From Rhizobiaceae bacterium (lineage in GTDB: Bacteria; Pseudomonadota; Alphaproteobacteria; Rhizobiales; Rhizobiaceae): 64,000 bases of DNA. The DNA lies in assembly GCA_025698895.1 (NCBI GenBank), contig JAILWO010000001.1, forward strand, positions 62,001 to 126,000, given 5' to 3'. The notes under the pieces were generated by a model that saw nothing but the letters and a program-made list of their open reading frames with translations, was not told where the DNA came from and did not search any database. Shown here in pieces: positions 16,049 through 24,402 of the stretch. Position numbers and translations under genes: made by a program. The stretch's first letter is position 1. Each line of letters opens with the position of its first letter.

Positions 16049-16723
16049 CTATCCGTTGGCCGGGCAGGTCAGTTCGAGCCGAGTGGCGAAAAGCTTCGAC
16101 ATGTCGTTGCCACCGGGATCGTTGAAGAAGGCCTCCGTCAGCGTGTCCTGGTTCTGGGCTATCGCCTCTTCCGCGTTGGGCCTTACCACGGAGCGCTCGC
16201 AGCCACTGGGCAGGCCCTCGACCGCGAGCGCGCTGTCCTCTGTGAAGTCGATCGCCGTGTAGAAGGTCGGATCGTAGACACCGAAATCGACCGTGCCCGC
16301 GAGCGCCAGCGGCTGGGCCGGCTCGGATTGGAACAGGATGACGAGCTGACCGTCCTGGAAATTAGCCATCAGCCTGTCGGGCGCCTTCATCGCCACATCC
16401 TTGCCGTCCTTGGAGACGAGCTGAAAATAGCCGAACTCGGCCAGCGATTCATGCACGACGGAGGCGACCGTCTCCAGTTCCTCGTCGTCGAGCGTCAGGT
16501 CCTGGTTCTGGTCGAACTCGACCAGAACCGTGGAGGAAAACAGGTCGTCGAAGCGCCAGACATGCCTGAGCGCGCCGACCGTGCCGCCCGGCTCCACCAC
16601 CACGTCGAGCCTGGCCTCGGCGAAGACGTGCGGATGGGCGCGCGGCGCGGCGGTTGTGGTCAACATCGCGACAGCCGTCGCGGCAAGAAGGGTCGTCGCC
16701 TTGATCGCGCGCATCGTTCGCAT
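16049..16723 (-). CDS. DUF1007 periplasmic protein, partner of NicO transporter
   Basis: A 224-residue exported protein: signal peptide MRAIKATTLLAATAVAMLTTTAAPRAHPH-like, then HPHVFAEARLDVVV, VWRFDDLFSSTVLVEFDQNQD, and FYTAIDFTEDS. The FD..FS and DQNQD stretch is the conserved DUF1007 core. These proteins are nearly always encoded beside NicO-type Ni/Co transporters and are thought to act as periplasmic metal partners; the histidines at the mature N-terminus fit. Stop lies 4 bp before the NicO TTG start. ATG 16714 is a plausible alternative start. Confidence 0.88.
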   Translation of the reverse strand: MRTMRAIKATTLLAATAVAMLTTTAAPRAHPHVFAEARLDVVVEPGGTVGALRHVWRFDDLFSSTVLVEFDQNQDLTLDDEELETVASVVHESLAEFGYFQLVSKDGKDVAMKAPDRLMANFQDGQLVILFQSEPAQPLALAGTVDFGVYDPTFYTAIDFTEDSALAVEGLPSGCERSVVRPNAEEAIAQNQDTLTEAFFNDPGGNDMSKLFATRLELTCPANG

Positions 16724-16835
16724 TCGCCCACAGTGGAAACGCCGCAGAGGTTTAGCATGAAGGCGGCGAAAATGGGACCGGCGGCGTGCGACGCGTTGAC
16801 TCGGCGCTTCCTGACCTGGCGAGAGCCTCTCGTTG

Positions 16836-16912
16836 CGTCAGGAAGTCCACCAGCGCGCACATTGGCCGCGGATAGCGACGGGGGAGGATGGCAGGTGAGG
16901 ATGCCGCCGGGC
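16836..16912 (-). pseudogene. Decayed LysR-family 3'-end fragment
   Basis: On the minus strand this stretch translates as LPGGILTCHPPPSLSAAN-VRA, which lines up with LPGGGIFAVYPHRRYLPAK-VRA in the C-terminus of the intact LysR gene at 17730-18629. At DNA level, AGGAAGTCCACCA and GCACxTTGGCCG words recur in the same order. It has no open frame of its own. It lies just downstream of the DUF2726 gene, which is therefore flanked by two lysR 3' ends. It may be a duplicated end or the residue of a second lysR. Confidence 0.6.
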
Positions 16913-16925
16913 AACTCAGGCGATA

Positions 16926-17627
16926 CTAAGCCGAGAGCGTCGTGCCGGCCACGCTTTCCGCGGCGACCGGCGGGGCCTGATTGATCGGCCGCTCGACCAG
17001 TTTCTCGACCAGCCGACGCAGATCCGCAGGCGTGGTCTGGCCAGCTACAACCTCGTGATAGGAAATGCCGGCCCGGCGTAGTGCTTCCTTCTTGACCGCA
17101 TCGCGAGCCGCAGCCGTTCCCTGATGATGCCCGCCACCCTGATATTCCACTGCATGACGCGGCTGGCAGTTCTCGTCCATGAGAAGCAGGTCCACGCGCT
17201 TGGAGTTCACGCAGCGATAGGCGTCGGGATCGCGGCAACGAAGCACTTCGCCTAGCGACACCTGCGCCATGACCTGCCATCCTGAATTGCGATCGAGCAC
17301 CATACGGTCGAGTTCGCGGAAGACGCGAGCCTCGCTCTTGTTGAGCAGCGGCTGGATCGAAAATTCCGCTCCCATCACGATGCGCAGTTGGTCAGCCGAA
17401 TCGGGCTGGACAAGCCTTGTAGCTTCGGCGGCAGATACGGATCGCAAGTCGGGGGCGGCTCGGCGTTGGGTAATTTTCTTTGACCGCCAGGGATTCTTTT
17501 CGCGCCAAGCCCGACGCCTCATTTCGGCCCGTACGCGCTCAATGCTCGCGCCAGCGAACAGGCTCGCCACTACGATGGCAAACAGCAGGCCGGGTTGTTC
17601 GACGAGAGTGGCGACTTCCGCAGGCAT
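16926..17627 (-). CDS. DUF2726 protein with nuclease-like fold
   Basis: A 233-residue protein with an N-terminal membrane helix (GLLFAIVVASLFAGASI), a basic linker (RRRAWREKNPWRSKKITQRR) and a C-terminal DUF2726 domain: LLNKSEARVFRELDRMV, VMAQVSLGEVLRC, NSKRVDLLLMDENCQPRHAVEYQGGGHHQG, KEALRRAGISYHEV. Asp146, Glu161 and Gln163 sit like the D...ExQ acid cluster of PD-(D/E)xK nucleases. Whether it cuts nucleic acid is unproven. It stands between a decayed lysR fragment and an intact lysR, which suggests insertion by transfer or rearrangement. Confidence 0.8.
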   Translation of the reverse strand: MPAEVATLVEQPGLLFAIVVASLFAGASIERVRAEMRRRAWREKNPWRSKKITQRRAAPDLRSVSAAEATRLVQPDSADQLRIVMGAEFSIQPLLNKSEARVFRELDRMVLDRNSGWQVMAQVSLGEVLRCRDPDAYRCVNSKRVDLLLMDENCQPRHAVEYQGGGHHQGTAAARDAVKKEALRRAGISYHEVVAGQTTPADLRRLVEKLVERPINQAPPVAAESVAGTTLSA

Positions 17628-17729
17628 CCTTCAGCAATAGAAAGTATCACGTAAAATCGCGTTAAACAGGCCTGAAAAATTGTAGGTATTTCTCCCCTCG
17701 CGTTGCAGCTCCAGCACGGCGTTTGCTTT

Positions 17730-18629
17730 CTAGTCCTTCCCCCTGTCCTTGAACCACTGCGCCAGGAAGTCCACCAACGCGCGCACCTTGGCCGGCAGAT
17801 AGCGCCGGTGGGGATAGACGGCGAAGATGCCGCCGCCGGGAAGCATGCGATCTTGCAGCACCGGCGTCAGGCTGCCTTCGGCGATCGCCGGCTCGGCAAT
17901 GAAATCGGGCAGCGTGGCGAAACCCAGCCCCGCGATCGCGGCCGCGCGGGCGGCCAGCGGGCTGTTGACCTCCATCGGCCCGGACACGGCCACGCTGATC
18001 TGGTCGCCGTGATCGCCCAGGAAAGGCCAGTTCGTCAGCCAGCGGCCGTTCGTGTCGATGACGCAGGGCAGGCGCGCCAAATCCTGCGGGCGCTCGGGCC
18101 GTCCAAGCCGCGCGATCAGGTCGGGCGCACCGCACACCCGGATCGAGAAAGGTGCCAGCCGGCGCGCGATCAGCGAGGAGTTCTCCAGCCGCGAGATGCG
18201 GATCGCCAGGTCGAAGCCTTCCTCGACCAGGTCGACGAAGCGGTCGTCCAGCGCGATGTCGAGCACGATGTCGGGATAGGCCCTGGCGAAATCAATCAGC
18301 GATTGGCCGATCGGCGCATCGGCGAAGGTGCGCGGCGCCGACATCTTGATGCGACCCTTCACGTCGCCGGCCGATTCGCGCACTGAATCGGCCAGCGTGT
18401 CGATCTCGCGGACGATCTCTGAGGCCCGCTTGTAATAGGTGTGGCCGGCCGCCGTCAGCGAGAACTGGCGCGTGGTGCGGTTCAAGAGCAGCGCGCCGAG
18501 CTCGTCCTCCAGTTCGCGCACATATTTGGACAGCAACGCCTTGGAACGGCCGATCTTACGCGCGGCGGCCGAAAAGCCCTCGGCCTCCACCACGTCGATA
18601 TAGGCCCGCATGCGGGTGAGCGTGTCCAC
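17730..18629 (-). CDS. LysR-family transcriptional regulator
   Basis: A 299-residue LysR regulator. The N-terminal winged helix is MRAYIDVVEAEGFSAAARKI-GRSKALLSKYVRELEDELG, followed by the effector domain with VKGRIKMSAPRTFAD and the C-terminal GGGIFAVYPHRRYLPAKVRALVDFL. It belongs to the CrgA/DsdC-like group with MDTLTRMRAYIDV opening. Encoded downstream of denD on the same strand (96 bp gap), so it could regulate the sugar-acid operon or be independent; no divergent target is adjacent. Confidence 0.92.
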   Translation of the reverse strand: MDTLTRMRAYIDVVEAEGFSAAARKIGRSKALLSKYVRELEDELGALLLNRTTRQFSLTAAGHTYYKRASEIVREIDTLADSVRESAGDVKGRIKMSAPRTFADAPIGQSLIDFARAYPDIVLDIALDDRFVDLVEEGFDLAIRISRLENSSLIARRLAPFSIRVCGAPDLIARLGRPERPQDLARLPCVIDTNGRWLTNWPFLGDHGDQISVAVSGPMEVNSPLAARAAAIAGLGFATLPDFIAEPAIAEGSLTPVLQDRMLPGGGIFAVYPHRRYLPAKVRALVDFLAQWFKDRGKD

Positions 18630-18725
18630 GGCCGGCGCCTCTCCATTCTCGTCGGGGTCGTTCGCAAACAGGGAACGCCGGGCGAAGGGTTGTTCATCAC
18701 CGCAAGGAGGTCAAGGGGATGACGG

Positions 18726-19694
18726 CTACCCGCCGAGCTCGTCCTCGATATGGGCGCGGATGATGGCGTCGAAACTGTCCTCGGCCGTAAAGCCGAGCGC
18801 GCGGGCGCGGGTGGCGGCAAAGCGTGTGGGCCAGTTGCGCACGATCGCCCAGACAGTCTCGTCGGGCTCCTCGCGGATCAGCGCGGTAACATTGTTGCCC
18901 GCCACGCGCTCGAGCGCCTCGATCTGCTCGCCGACGGTGACGGCGACCCCCGGCATCGTCAGGTTGCGGCGCGGGCCGATCGCGGCCCCGTCGAGCCCGG
19001 CGGCGTGGACGAGGAAGCCAACCGCCGACCGCGGACTGGCATGGGTGTGCAGCACGTTGCGCGGCACCGGCAGCACGGCCTCCCGGCCGGCAAGCGGTTC
19101 GCGGATGATGGACGAGAAGAAGCTCGACGCCGCCTTGTTGGGCTTGCCGGGCCTGACATTGATCGTGGGCAGGCGGATGCCGACACCGTCGAAAAAGCCA
19201 CGTCGGGTGTAGTCGGCCAGCAGCGCCTCGCCGATCAGCTTCTGCGTCCCGTAGGACGTCATCGGCGTCGGATGGAACTCGTCGGGGATGATTTCGGGAA
19301 AGGGTGCGCCGAAGACCGCGATGGAGGAGGAGAACACGACGCGCGGGGCGTAGCCGTCGATCAGCCGAATGGCGTCGAACAGTCGCCGTGTGCCGTCGAG
19401 ATTGACACGGTAGCCCTTGTCGAAGTCGGCTTCCGCCTCGCCCGACACGACCCCGGCCAGATGGAAGACGATATCCGGGCGGTCGGCCAGAAGCCTCTCG
19501 GCCTCACCCGGATCGGCAAGATCACCGACATGGATCGACATATGGATGGCAGGCGAGGACACACAGTCGGCCGGCACGATGTCGTGCAGGTCAAGCGCCT
19601 CGATCGCGCGGCCGGCCAATTGGCCCTCGGCCTTCAGCCGGGCGATCAGCTTGCGGCCGATCATGCCGGCGGCGCCGGTGACGAGAACCCTCAT
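18726..19694 (-). CDS. denD: D-erythronate dehydrogenase-like SDR (DenD)
   Basis: Extended SDR of 322 residues: MRVLVTGAAGMIGRKLIARL (cofactor site), FHLAGVVSGEAEADFDKGYRVNLD, SSSIAVFGAPFP and the catalytic YGTQK, then VGIRLPTINVRPGKPNKAAS-SFFSSIIREPL. These blocks match the D-erythronate 2-dehydrogenases of tetronate catabolism, which oxidise C2 of four-carbon sugar acids with NAD. It overlaps the small membrane gene upstream by 4 bp. The usual partner kinase and isomerase genes (dtnK, oiaC type) are not in the window, so the natural substrate may differ. Confidence 0.85.
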   Translation of the reverse strand: MRVLVTGAAGMIGRKLIARLKAEGQLAGRAIEALDLHDIVPADCVSSPAIHMSIHVGDLADPGEAERLLADRPDIVFHLAGVVSGEAEADFDKGYRVNLDGTRRLFDAIRLIDGYAPRVVFSSSIAVFGAPFPEIIPDEFHPTPMTSYGTQKLIGEALLADYTRRGFFDGVGIRLPTINVRPGKPNKAASSFFSSIIREPLAGREAVLPVPRNVLHTHASPRSAVGFLVHAAGLDGAAIGPRRNLTMPGVAVTVGEQIEALERVAGNNVTALIREEPDETVWAIVRNWPTRFAATRARALGFTAEDSFDAIIRAHIEDELGG

Positions 19695-19921
19695 GAGCGA
19701 CCCTCCCTGTCGATGTCATCCGCAGGGCCGCGGCGGCTGCGGCCGCGCAGCCAGAAGATGGCGAAGAAGCCAAACAGGAAGACCACGACGACCGCGCCCG
19801 CCGCGAAGGGCGAGATCTCGCCCGCCGCCCGCATGATCGACGGCAGCGACACCGCGAACAGAGCGAAGCCGACGAAGATGACGGCCGCCGCGATCAGCGA
19901 CTGACGGGTGTTGCGGTCCAT
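19691..19921 (-). CDS. Small two-helix membrane protein
   Basis: A 76-residue protein with two hydrophobic segments (SLIAAAVIFVGFALFAVSLP and FAAGAVVVVFLFGFFAIFWL) and a basic, charged C-terminus (RGRSRRGPADDIDREGRS). ATG 19921; its stop overlaps the denD ATG by 4 bp, and the upstream SDR ends 16 bp before it. Position inside the operon shows it is translated, but no function is recognised. Confidence 0.7.
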   Translation of the reverse strand: MDRNTRQSLIAAAVIFVGFALFAVSLPSIMRAAGEISPFAAGAVVVVFLFGFFAIFWLRGRSRRGPADDIDREGRS

Positions 19922-19937
19922 GGCATCCTTTCGCGGC

Positions 19938-20696
19938 TCAAAGCGTCCAGCCGCCATCCACGGGTATGGCGGTTCCGGTCGTGAAGGCCGATTCGCTCGA
20001 CGCCAGGTAGACCGCGAGCGCGGCGATCTCGGATGCCTCGCCCACGCGGCCCATGGGCTGGCGCGACACGAACATCTCCATCGCCTTGTCCTTGCCGCCG
20101 ACCGACTTGCCCAGTTCCTCCACCCGCGCCTCCCAGGAAGGCGAGCGCACCGTGCCGGGGCAGATCGCGTTGCAGCGCACGCCCTGGCGGATGAAATCGG
20201 CCGCGACCGACTTGGTGAGCCCGATCACCGCCGCCTTGGTGGCGCCGTACACGTAGCGGTTGGGTGCGCCCTTGAGCGAGGAGGCGCCGGACGACATGTT
20301 GATGATGGAGGCGGACTCGCCCGACCGCTCGGCGCGCTCGATCATGCCTGGCAGAAAGGCGCGGATCGAGCGGTGCATGGATTTGACGTTGAGGTCGAAG
20401 GAGAAGTCCCAGTCGGCCTCCGAACAGTCGAGGACCGTGCCGTGATGGACGAAGCCGGCGACATTGGCGAGGATGTCGATGCCGCCGACAGAGGCAGCAT
20501 AGGCCTCGACAGCCTCGGTCGAGCGCATGTCGAGCGCGGCGGTCTTCGCGGCGGCGAGGCCAGCCAGCTTGCCGATGTCGAGATCGGAGGCGTGCACGGT
20601 GGCGCCCTCCGCCAGGAAGGCCTCGGCGATCGCCCGGCCGATGCCCTGCCCTGCCGCCGTGACCACCGCGATGCGTCCTTCAAGCCGCCCGGCCAT
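19938..20696 (-). CDS. SDR similar to 2-keto-3-deoxy-L-fuconate dehydrogenase
   Basis: Classical SDR of 252 residues with VVTAAGQGIGRAIAEAFL (cofactor), LANVAGFVHHGTVLDCSEADW, NMSSGASSLKG and catalytic YVYGATK, ending TGTAIPVDGGWTL. The opening and the FVHHGTxLD and RQPMGRVGEASEIA stretches resemble the Xanthomonas 2-keto-3-deoxy-L-fuconate dehydrogenase/DHRS6 group. A strong AAGGAGG lies before ATG 20696. First gene of a three-gene operon with the small membrane protein and DenD, indicating sugar-acid breakdown. Confidence 0.85.
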   Translation of the reverse strand: MAGRLEGRIAVVTAAGQGIGRAIAEAFLAEGATVHASDLDIGKLAGLAAAKTAALDMRSTEAVEAYAASVGGIDILANVAGFVHHGTVLDCSEADWDFSFDLNVKSMHRSIRAFLPGMIERAERSGESASIINMSSGASSLKGAPNRYVYGATKAAVIGLTKSVAADFIRQGVRCNAICPGTVRSPSWEARVEELGKSVGGKDKAMEMFVSRQPMGRVGEASEIAALAVYLASSESAFTTGTAIPVDGGWTL

Positions 20697-20916
20697 GCGA
20701 GCCTCCTTCCCCGTCCTGATCGTTTTCATCCGTACAGCGGCTGTCTTCCGCCTCGACCGTGGCATGACCGATCCCGTGCGAGGCGGCAAGCCTTTCCTTG
20801 ATCGCGGCGACCGCTCCGTGCGGGTCGACACCGTCTCCGAGCCGGGCGTGGAGCGCCCCCGGATGATAAGCTCCAGCGGTTTCACCTGGCGTCGCATACG
20901 CGAACGGCCTTCGCCG

Positions 20917-22041
20917 TCAGGCGACCGTTGCGACCATGTGCACGGCCACACGATCGCCCATATCCTCCTCGCGCTCTACGACGAAGCCGAGGCGTTTGTA
21001 CCATGCCAGCGCCGGATTGCGCGCATTCGTCATCAATCGAACCTTCGGAAGGTCCAGCGCGCGTGCGCGGCCGAATGCCGCCTGCATCAGGGCGCCGCCG
21101 AGCCCCGTGCCGCAAGCGGCGGGCAAGGTGGCGATCGATTCGACATAGAGGTCCTCGGCGCCGCGGCGCAGGATCAGCAGGCCTTCCCCGCGAGGCGCGA
21201 GCCATGCCTCGCATTCGTCGAGAATCACGCCGTAGTCCCAAAGCAGCGGCGTCGGCACGACGCCGATCGCGTCGAGCACGCGGGCATAGGCCTGCGCCTG
21301 GATGGTCTCGACAAGGGTACGGGCTTCCGGACCGATCCGGAGAAAATCGATGCCGTTCGCGCCGATGGCGCGCGCGGTCAGCGCCGAGAGCCTGAGACGC
21401 TGTCGGCCGTCAGCGTCGAAATTGGGCGGATCGAGCCAGTCCTCGAAGGCCTTCCGAAGCACCGGCCACTCGCCGTCGATGATCGAATACCAGGCGGTGT
21501 CGCGGTTCTCGCCCTTGACGACGAGGTGCTGGCGGAAGACCCCCTCGAAGGTAAAGCCGAAGCGCAGCGCGGCGGTCTTGGAGGGCTCGTTGCGATCGTT
21601 GCACTTCCATTCGTAGCGCCGGTAGCCGAGATCCTCGAACACGTGGCGCGAGAACAGATATTGCGCCTCGGTCGCCAGGCGCGAGCGCTGCATGTTGGGC
21701 CCCCAGTGGATATTGCCGATCTCGATGACGCCATGCGCCGGCTCGATGCGCATCAGCGTCTGGCGCCCGAGGGCCTCGCCCGTCTTCATATCAACGACGG
21801 TGAAATAGAGCGGATCCTCGCTGGCCTCGGCCTTCTGCAGCCACACGCCGAAACTGGCGCGGTCGGGCGGCGTGGTCTCGAACAGCCAGCGGAACCGATC
21901 GTCGGCATTGCCCTCGGTGGCGGCGCGGTAGAGGTCGTCCCCATGACGCAGAGCCGACAGCGGCTCCAGCCGGACATACCGCCCCTCGAGCGTCACCCGC
22001 TGGGGGCGCGGACGGGGCTTCCAGTGGGCGAGGTCGGTCAT
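20917..22041 (-). CDS. Double GNAT acetyltransferase (RimJ/RimL-type plus second GNAT)
   Basis: A 374-residue fusion. Residues ~1-205 form a RimJ/RimL-like GNAT (RVTLEGRYVRLEPLSALRHGDDL, GVIEIGNIHWGPNMQRSRLATEA, RYEWKCNDRNEPSKTAALRFGF), the group that acetylates protein or small-molecule amines. Residues ~225-374 form a second GNAT (LILRRGAEDLYVESIATLPA, CGTGLGGALMQAAFGRARAL, NPALAWYKRLGF). Both parts retain acetyl-CoA loop and asparagine-rich motifs. It is divergent from vapBC, 65 bp apart. Substrates unknown. Confidence 0.88.
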   Translation of the reverse strand: MTDLAHWKPRPRPQRVTLEGRYVRLEPLSALRHGDDLYRAATEGNADDRFRWLFETTPPDRASFGVWLQKAEASEDPLYFTVVDMKTGEALGRQTLMRIEPAHGVIEIGNIHWGPNMQRSRLATEAQYLFSRHVFEDLGYRRYEWKCNDRNEPSKTAALRFGFTFEGVFRQHLVVKGENRDTAWYSIIDGEWPVLRKAFEDWLDPPNFDADGRQRLRLSALTARAIGANGIDFLRIGPEARTLVETIQAQAYARVLDAIGVVPTPLLWDYGVILDECEAWLAPRGEGLLILRRGAEDLYVESIATLPAACGTGLGGALMQAAFGRARALDLPKVRLMTNARNPALAWYKRLGFVVEREEDMGDRVAVHMVATVA

Positions 22042-22062
22042 GGCGGGCTCCGGCTTGTGGGT

Positions 22063-22085
22063 GGAAGCATGGAAGCATATGCTTC
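22063..22085. promoter_or_regulatory. Candidate VapBC operator
   Basis: GGAAGCAT is followed by the perfect 14-bp palindrome GAAGCATATGCTTC (22072-22085), giving three copies of the half-site just upstream of vapB. VapB antitoxins normally repress their own promoter through such repeats. The site also lies at the start of the divergent GNAT gene. Confidence 0.6.
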
Positions 22086-22106
22086 TCTGTGAAGGAGTTC
22101 GGTCCG

Positions 22107-22406
22107 ATGGCGATTACCATCAGGAACAAGGCCACGGAAGAACTGATCCGCAGGATCGGCCGCCGCACAGGCGAAGGGCCGAGCGCGGTGATCAGGCGGC
22201 TGGCTGCCGCCGAAGCGGCAAAGGCAAGCGAGCCGGAAGTTTCCGAAGAGGTAATCAAGAGGCGGATCGAACGTTTTGAAGAGATCGCCCGTCGCTACCC
22301 CCCACCCGATCCGAAGCCAGGCTGGGATGAGGTTCAGGCGGACATGGATGCCATGTACGACTATCTGGACGAGCCGACAGCAAGTCCTGGCCGACGGACT
22401 GGATAG
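22107..22406 (+). CDS. vapB: VapB-type antitoxin
   Basis: A 99-residue antitoxin of the PSK/Rv0623-like VapB group. It begins MAITIRNKATEELIRRIGRR and continues GPSAVIRRLAAAEAAKA, a ribbon-helix-helix-type DNA-binding part. The C-terminal half (ERFEEIARRYPPPDPKPGWDEV, MYDYLDEP) should wrap the toxin. GAAGGAG (22091-22097) is well spaced for ATG 22107, favoured over the GTG at 22089. Stop overlaps the toxin start by one base (TAGTG). An inverted repeat upstream is the likely autoregulatory site. Confidence 0.85.
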   Translation: MAITIRNKATEELIRRIGRRTGEGPSAVIRRLAAAEAAKASEPEVSEEVIKRRIERFEEIARRYPPPDPKPGWDEVQADMDAMYDYLDEPTASPGRRTG

Positions 22407-22798
22407 TGATCGTCGTCGACACGTCGGCGCTCGTGCAGATGTATCTGCGACAGACCGGCTTCGAGCAATTGCGCCTGCGGGTCTCGGCGAGCGCGACGGC
22501 AATCTTGCCGGTTTCCTGCTACGTAGAGTTCGCGCTTCTGTACCGCATCGGCAGCGACCGGATGGATTGGCTCGATGAACAACTGGCCGAACCTCCGTTG
22601 AGCTTGATCGCGATCGAACCGGAACATGGTCGCCTGGCTGCCGAAGCCGCGCGCCACTACGGCAAGGGCTCCGGACATGCGGCACAGCTCAATTTCGGCG
22701 ACTGCATCGCCTATGCCGTCGCAAAGCATCGCGACCTGCCGCTGCTTTTCGTCGGCGACGATTTCCGGCATACCGACGTCATCCCGGCAATCGCATAG
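22406..22798 (+). CDS. vapC: VapC-type PIN-domain toxin
   Basis: A 130-residue PIN-domain RNase, GTG start. The acidic active-site residues are in place: Asp5 in IVVDTSAL, Glu41 in CYVEFALL, Asp99 in LNFGDCIAYAVAK and Asp118/119 in FVGDDF. VapC toxins cleave tRNA or rRNA when freed from VapB. It is coupled to vapB by a one-base overlap. Ends 8 bp before the aminotransferase start, so read-through into that gene is possible. Confidence 0.92.
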   Translation: MIVVDTSALVQMYLRQTGFEQLRLRVSASATAILPVSCYVEFALLYRIGSDRMDWLDEQLAEPPLSLIAIEPEHGRLAAEAARHYGKGSGHAAQLNFGDCIAYAVAKHRDLPLLFVGDDFRHTDVIPAIA

Positions 22799-22806
22799 GA
22801 TTTTCG

Positions 22807-23979
22807 ATGCTCCACACCGTTCCCGCCTTCGACCGCATCGGGGAGGAGAACGCCTTCGCCGTTCTCGCCCGCGCCACCGCGCTGGCCCAGTCCGGCAAGG
22901 ACGTGATCAATCTCGGTATCGGCCAGCCTGATTTCCGCACGCCGGACCACATCGTGGAGGCCGCCATCAAGGCGCTGCGGGACGGCCATCACGGCTACAC
23001 GCCGGCGACCGGGCTTCTTGCGACGCGCGAGGCGGTGGTGCGCCGCACGCTGACGATGACGGACATCGAGGTATCGCCCGAGAACGTGATGATCCTGCCC
23101 GGCGGCAAGCCGACCATGTATGCCGCCATCATCATGTTCGGCGAACCAGGCGCGGAAATCCTCTACCCCGATCCCGGTTTTCCCATCTACCGCTCGATGA
23201 TTGAGTTCACCGGTGCGAAGCCGGTGCCGGTGCCGATCCGCGAGGAAAACGGCTTCGCCTTCTCGGCCGAGGAGACGCTGTCGCTGATCACCGACCGGAC
23301 GCGGCTCCTCATCCTCAACTCGCCGGCCAACCCGACCGGCGGTGTGACGCCGAAAGAAGAGATCGATAAGCTCGTGGCCGGGCTGGAGCGCTTTCCGGAG
23401 GTGGCCATCCTGTCGGACGAGATCTACGACGTGATGACCTATGACGGCGAGCGGCATACGTCGCTTCTGACTTACCCTTCCATCCGCGACCGGCTGATCG
23501 TGCTCAACGGCTGGTCCAAGACCTGGGCGATGACCGGCTGGCGCATGGGCTGGTCGATCTGGCCCGATGCGCTCTACGACAAGGTCCGCAAGCTCGCCGT
23601 CAATTGCTGGTCCTGCGTCAACGCACCAAGCCAGTTTGCCGGGATCGCGGCGATCGACGGGCCGCAGGACGACGTGGAGAAGATGATGCGCGCCTTCGAC
23701 GCGCGGCGGAAAATCGTGGTCGAGGGGCTGAACGCCCTGCCCGGCGTGACATGCGCGACGCCAAAGGGCGCCTTCTACGCCTTTCCCAACATCAAGCAGA
23801 CAGGCCGCAAGGCCAAGCAGCTGGCCTCGGACCTCCTGGAAAAGCAAGGCGTGGCGCTGATCGGCGGACCGGATTTCGGCATCCTGGGCGAAGGCTATGT
23901 GAGGCTCTCCTACGCCAATTCGGAGGAAAACATATTGCGCGCGCTGGAACGCACGGAGCGTTTCCTGACGCAGGACTGA
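22807..23979 (+). CDS. Class I/II PLP-dependent aminotransferase
   Basis: Fold-type I aminotransferase, 390 residues. Key sites: INLGIGQPDFRTPDHI, substrate/cofactor motif NSPANPTGG (residues 171-179), SDEIYD (Asp204, Tyr207) and the Schiff-base lysine Lys238 in LNGWSKTWAMTGWRMG, then the arginine in GYVRLSYA. It groups with aspartate/aromatic aminotransferase-like enzymes of the AspC/YugH type; substrate not determinable. It directly follows vapBC, with a weak AGGA ahead of ATG. Confidence 0.92.
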   Translation: MLHTVPAFDRIGEENAFAVLARATALAQSGKDVINLGIGQPDFRTPDHIVEAAIKALRDGHHGYTPATGLLATREAVVRRTLTMTDIEVSPENVMILPGGKPTMYAAIIMFGEPGAEILYPDPGFPIYRSMIEFTGAKPVPVPIREENGFAFSAEETLSLITDRTRLLILNSPANPTGGVTPKEEIDKLVAGLERFPEVAILSDEIYDVMTYDGERHTSLLTYPSIRDRLIVLNGWSKTWAMTGWRMGWSIWPDALYDKVRKLAVNCWSCVNAPSQFAGIAAIDGPQDDVEKMMRAFDARRKIVVEGLNALPGVTCATPKGAFYAFPNIKQTGRKAKQLASDLLEKQGVALIGGPDFGILGEGYVRLSYANSEENILRALERTERFLTQD

Positions 23980-24013
23980 TCCGGCGGCGGGGCGGCCAAG
24001 AGGAGGACCTTTC

Positions 24014-24388
24014 GTGCTCTACGCGATACTGGCCTATCACGACGAAAAGCTGATCGTTTCGATGTCGGCGCAGGAGGACGCGGCGCTGATGGCCGATCTC
24101 ATGCGAGCGCATGACCGCATCAACGAGAAGGCGAAGCTCGGACCGGCGGCACGGCTGGATTTCACCGGCGAAGCGGTAACGCTGCGCGACGGACCCGACA
24201 GGCCGGTCACCGACGGCCCCTTCGCGGAAACGAAGGAGCAGCTTCTGGGCTTCTATGTCGTCGACGTCGAGACGCCGGAACAGGCGGTCGAGGCCGCGCG
24301 CGAGCTGCGCCGGGTCAATCCGACAGCGGTCTATGAAATCCGACCTATCAGGACTTTCCTGCCGGGAACGGTGCCCGAAAGGCAGTAG
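24014..24388 (+). CDS. YciI-family (DGPF) protein
   Basis: A 124-residue YCII-related protein with the DGPFAETKEQLLGFYVVD signature and the MLYAILAYHDEKL opening. The fold is ferredoxin-like; family members often sit beside ECF sigma factors, but none is here. AGGAGG at 24000-24006 points to the GTG at 24014 as the start. Located between the aminotransferase and a convergent MarR-GNAT gene. Function unknown. Confidence 0.9.
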   Translation: MLYAILAYHDEKLIVSMSAQEDAALMADLMRAHDRINEKAKLGPAARLDFTGEAVTLRDGPDRPVTDGPFAETKEQLLGFYVVDVETPEQAVEAARELRRVNPTAVYEIRPIRTFLPGTVPERQ

Positions 24389-24402
24389 CGAGATGTTTCC
24401 GG

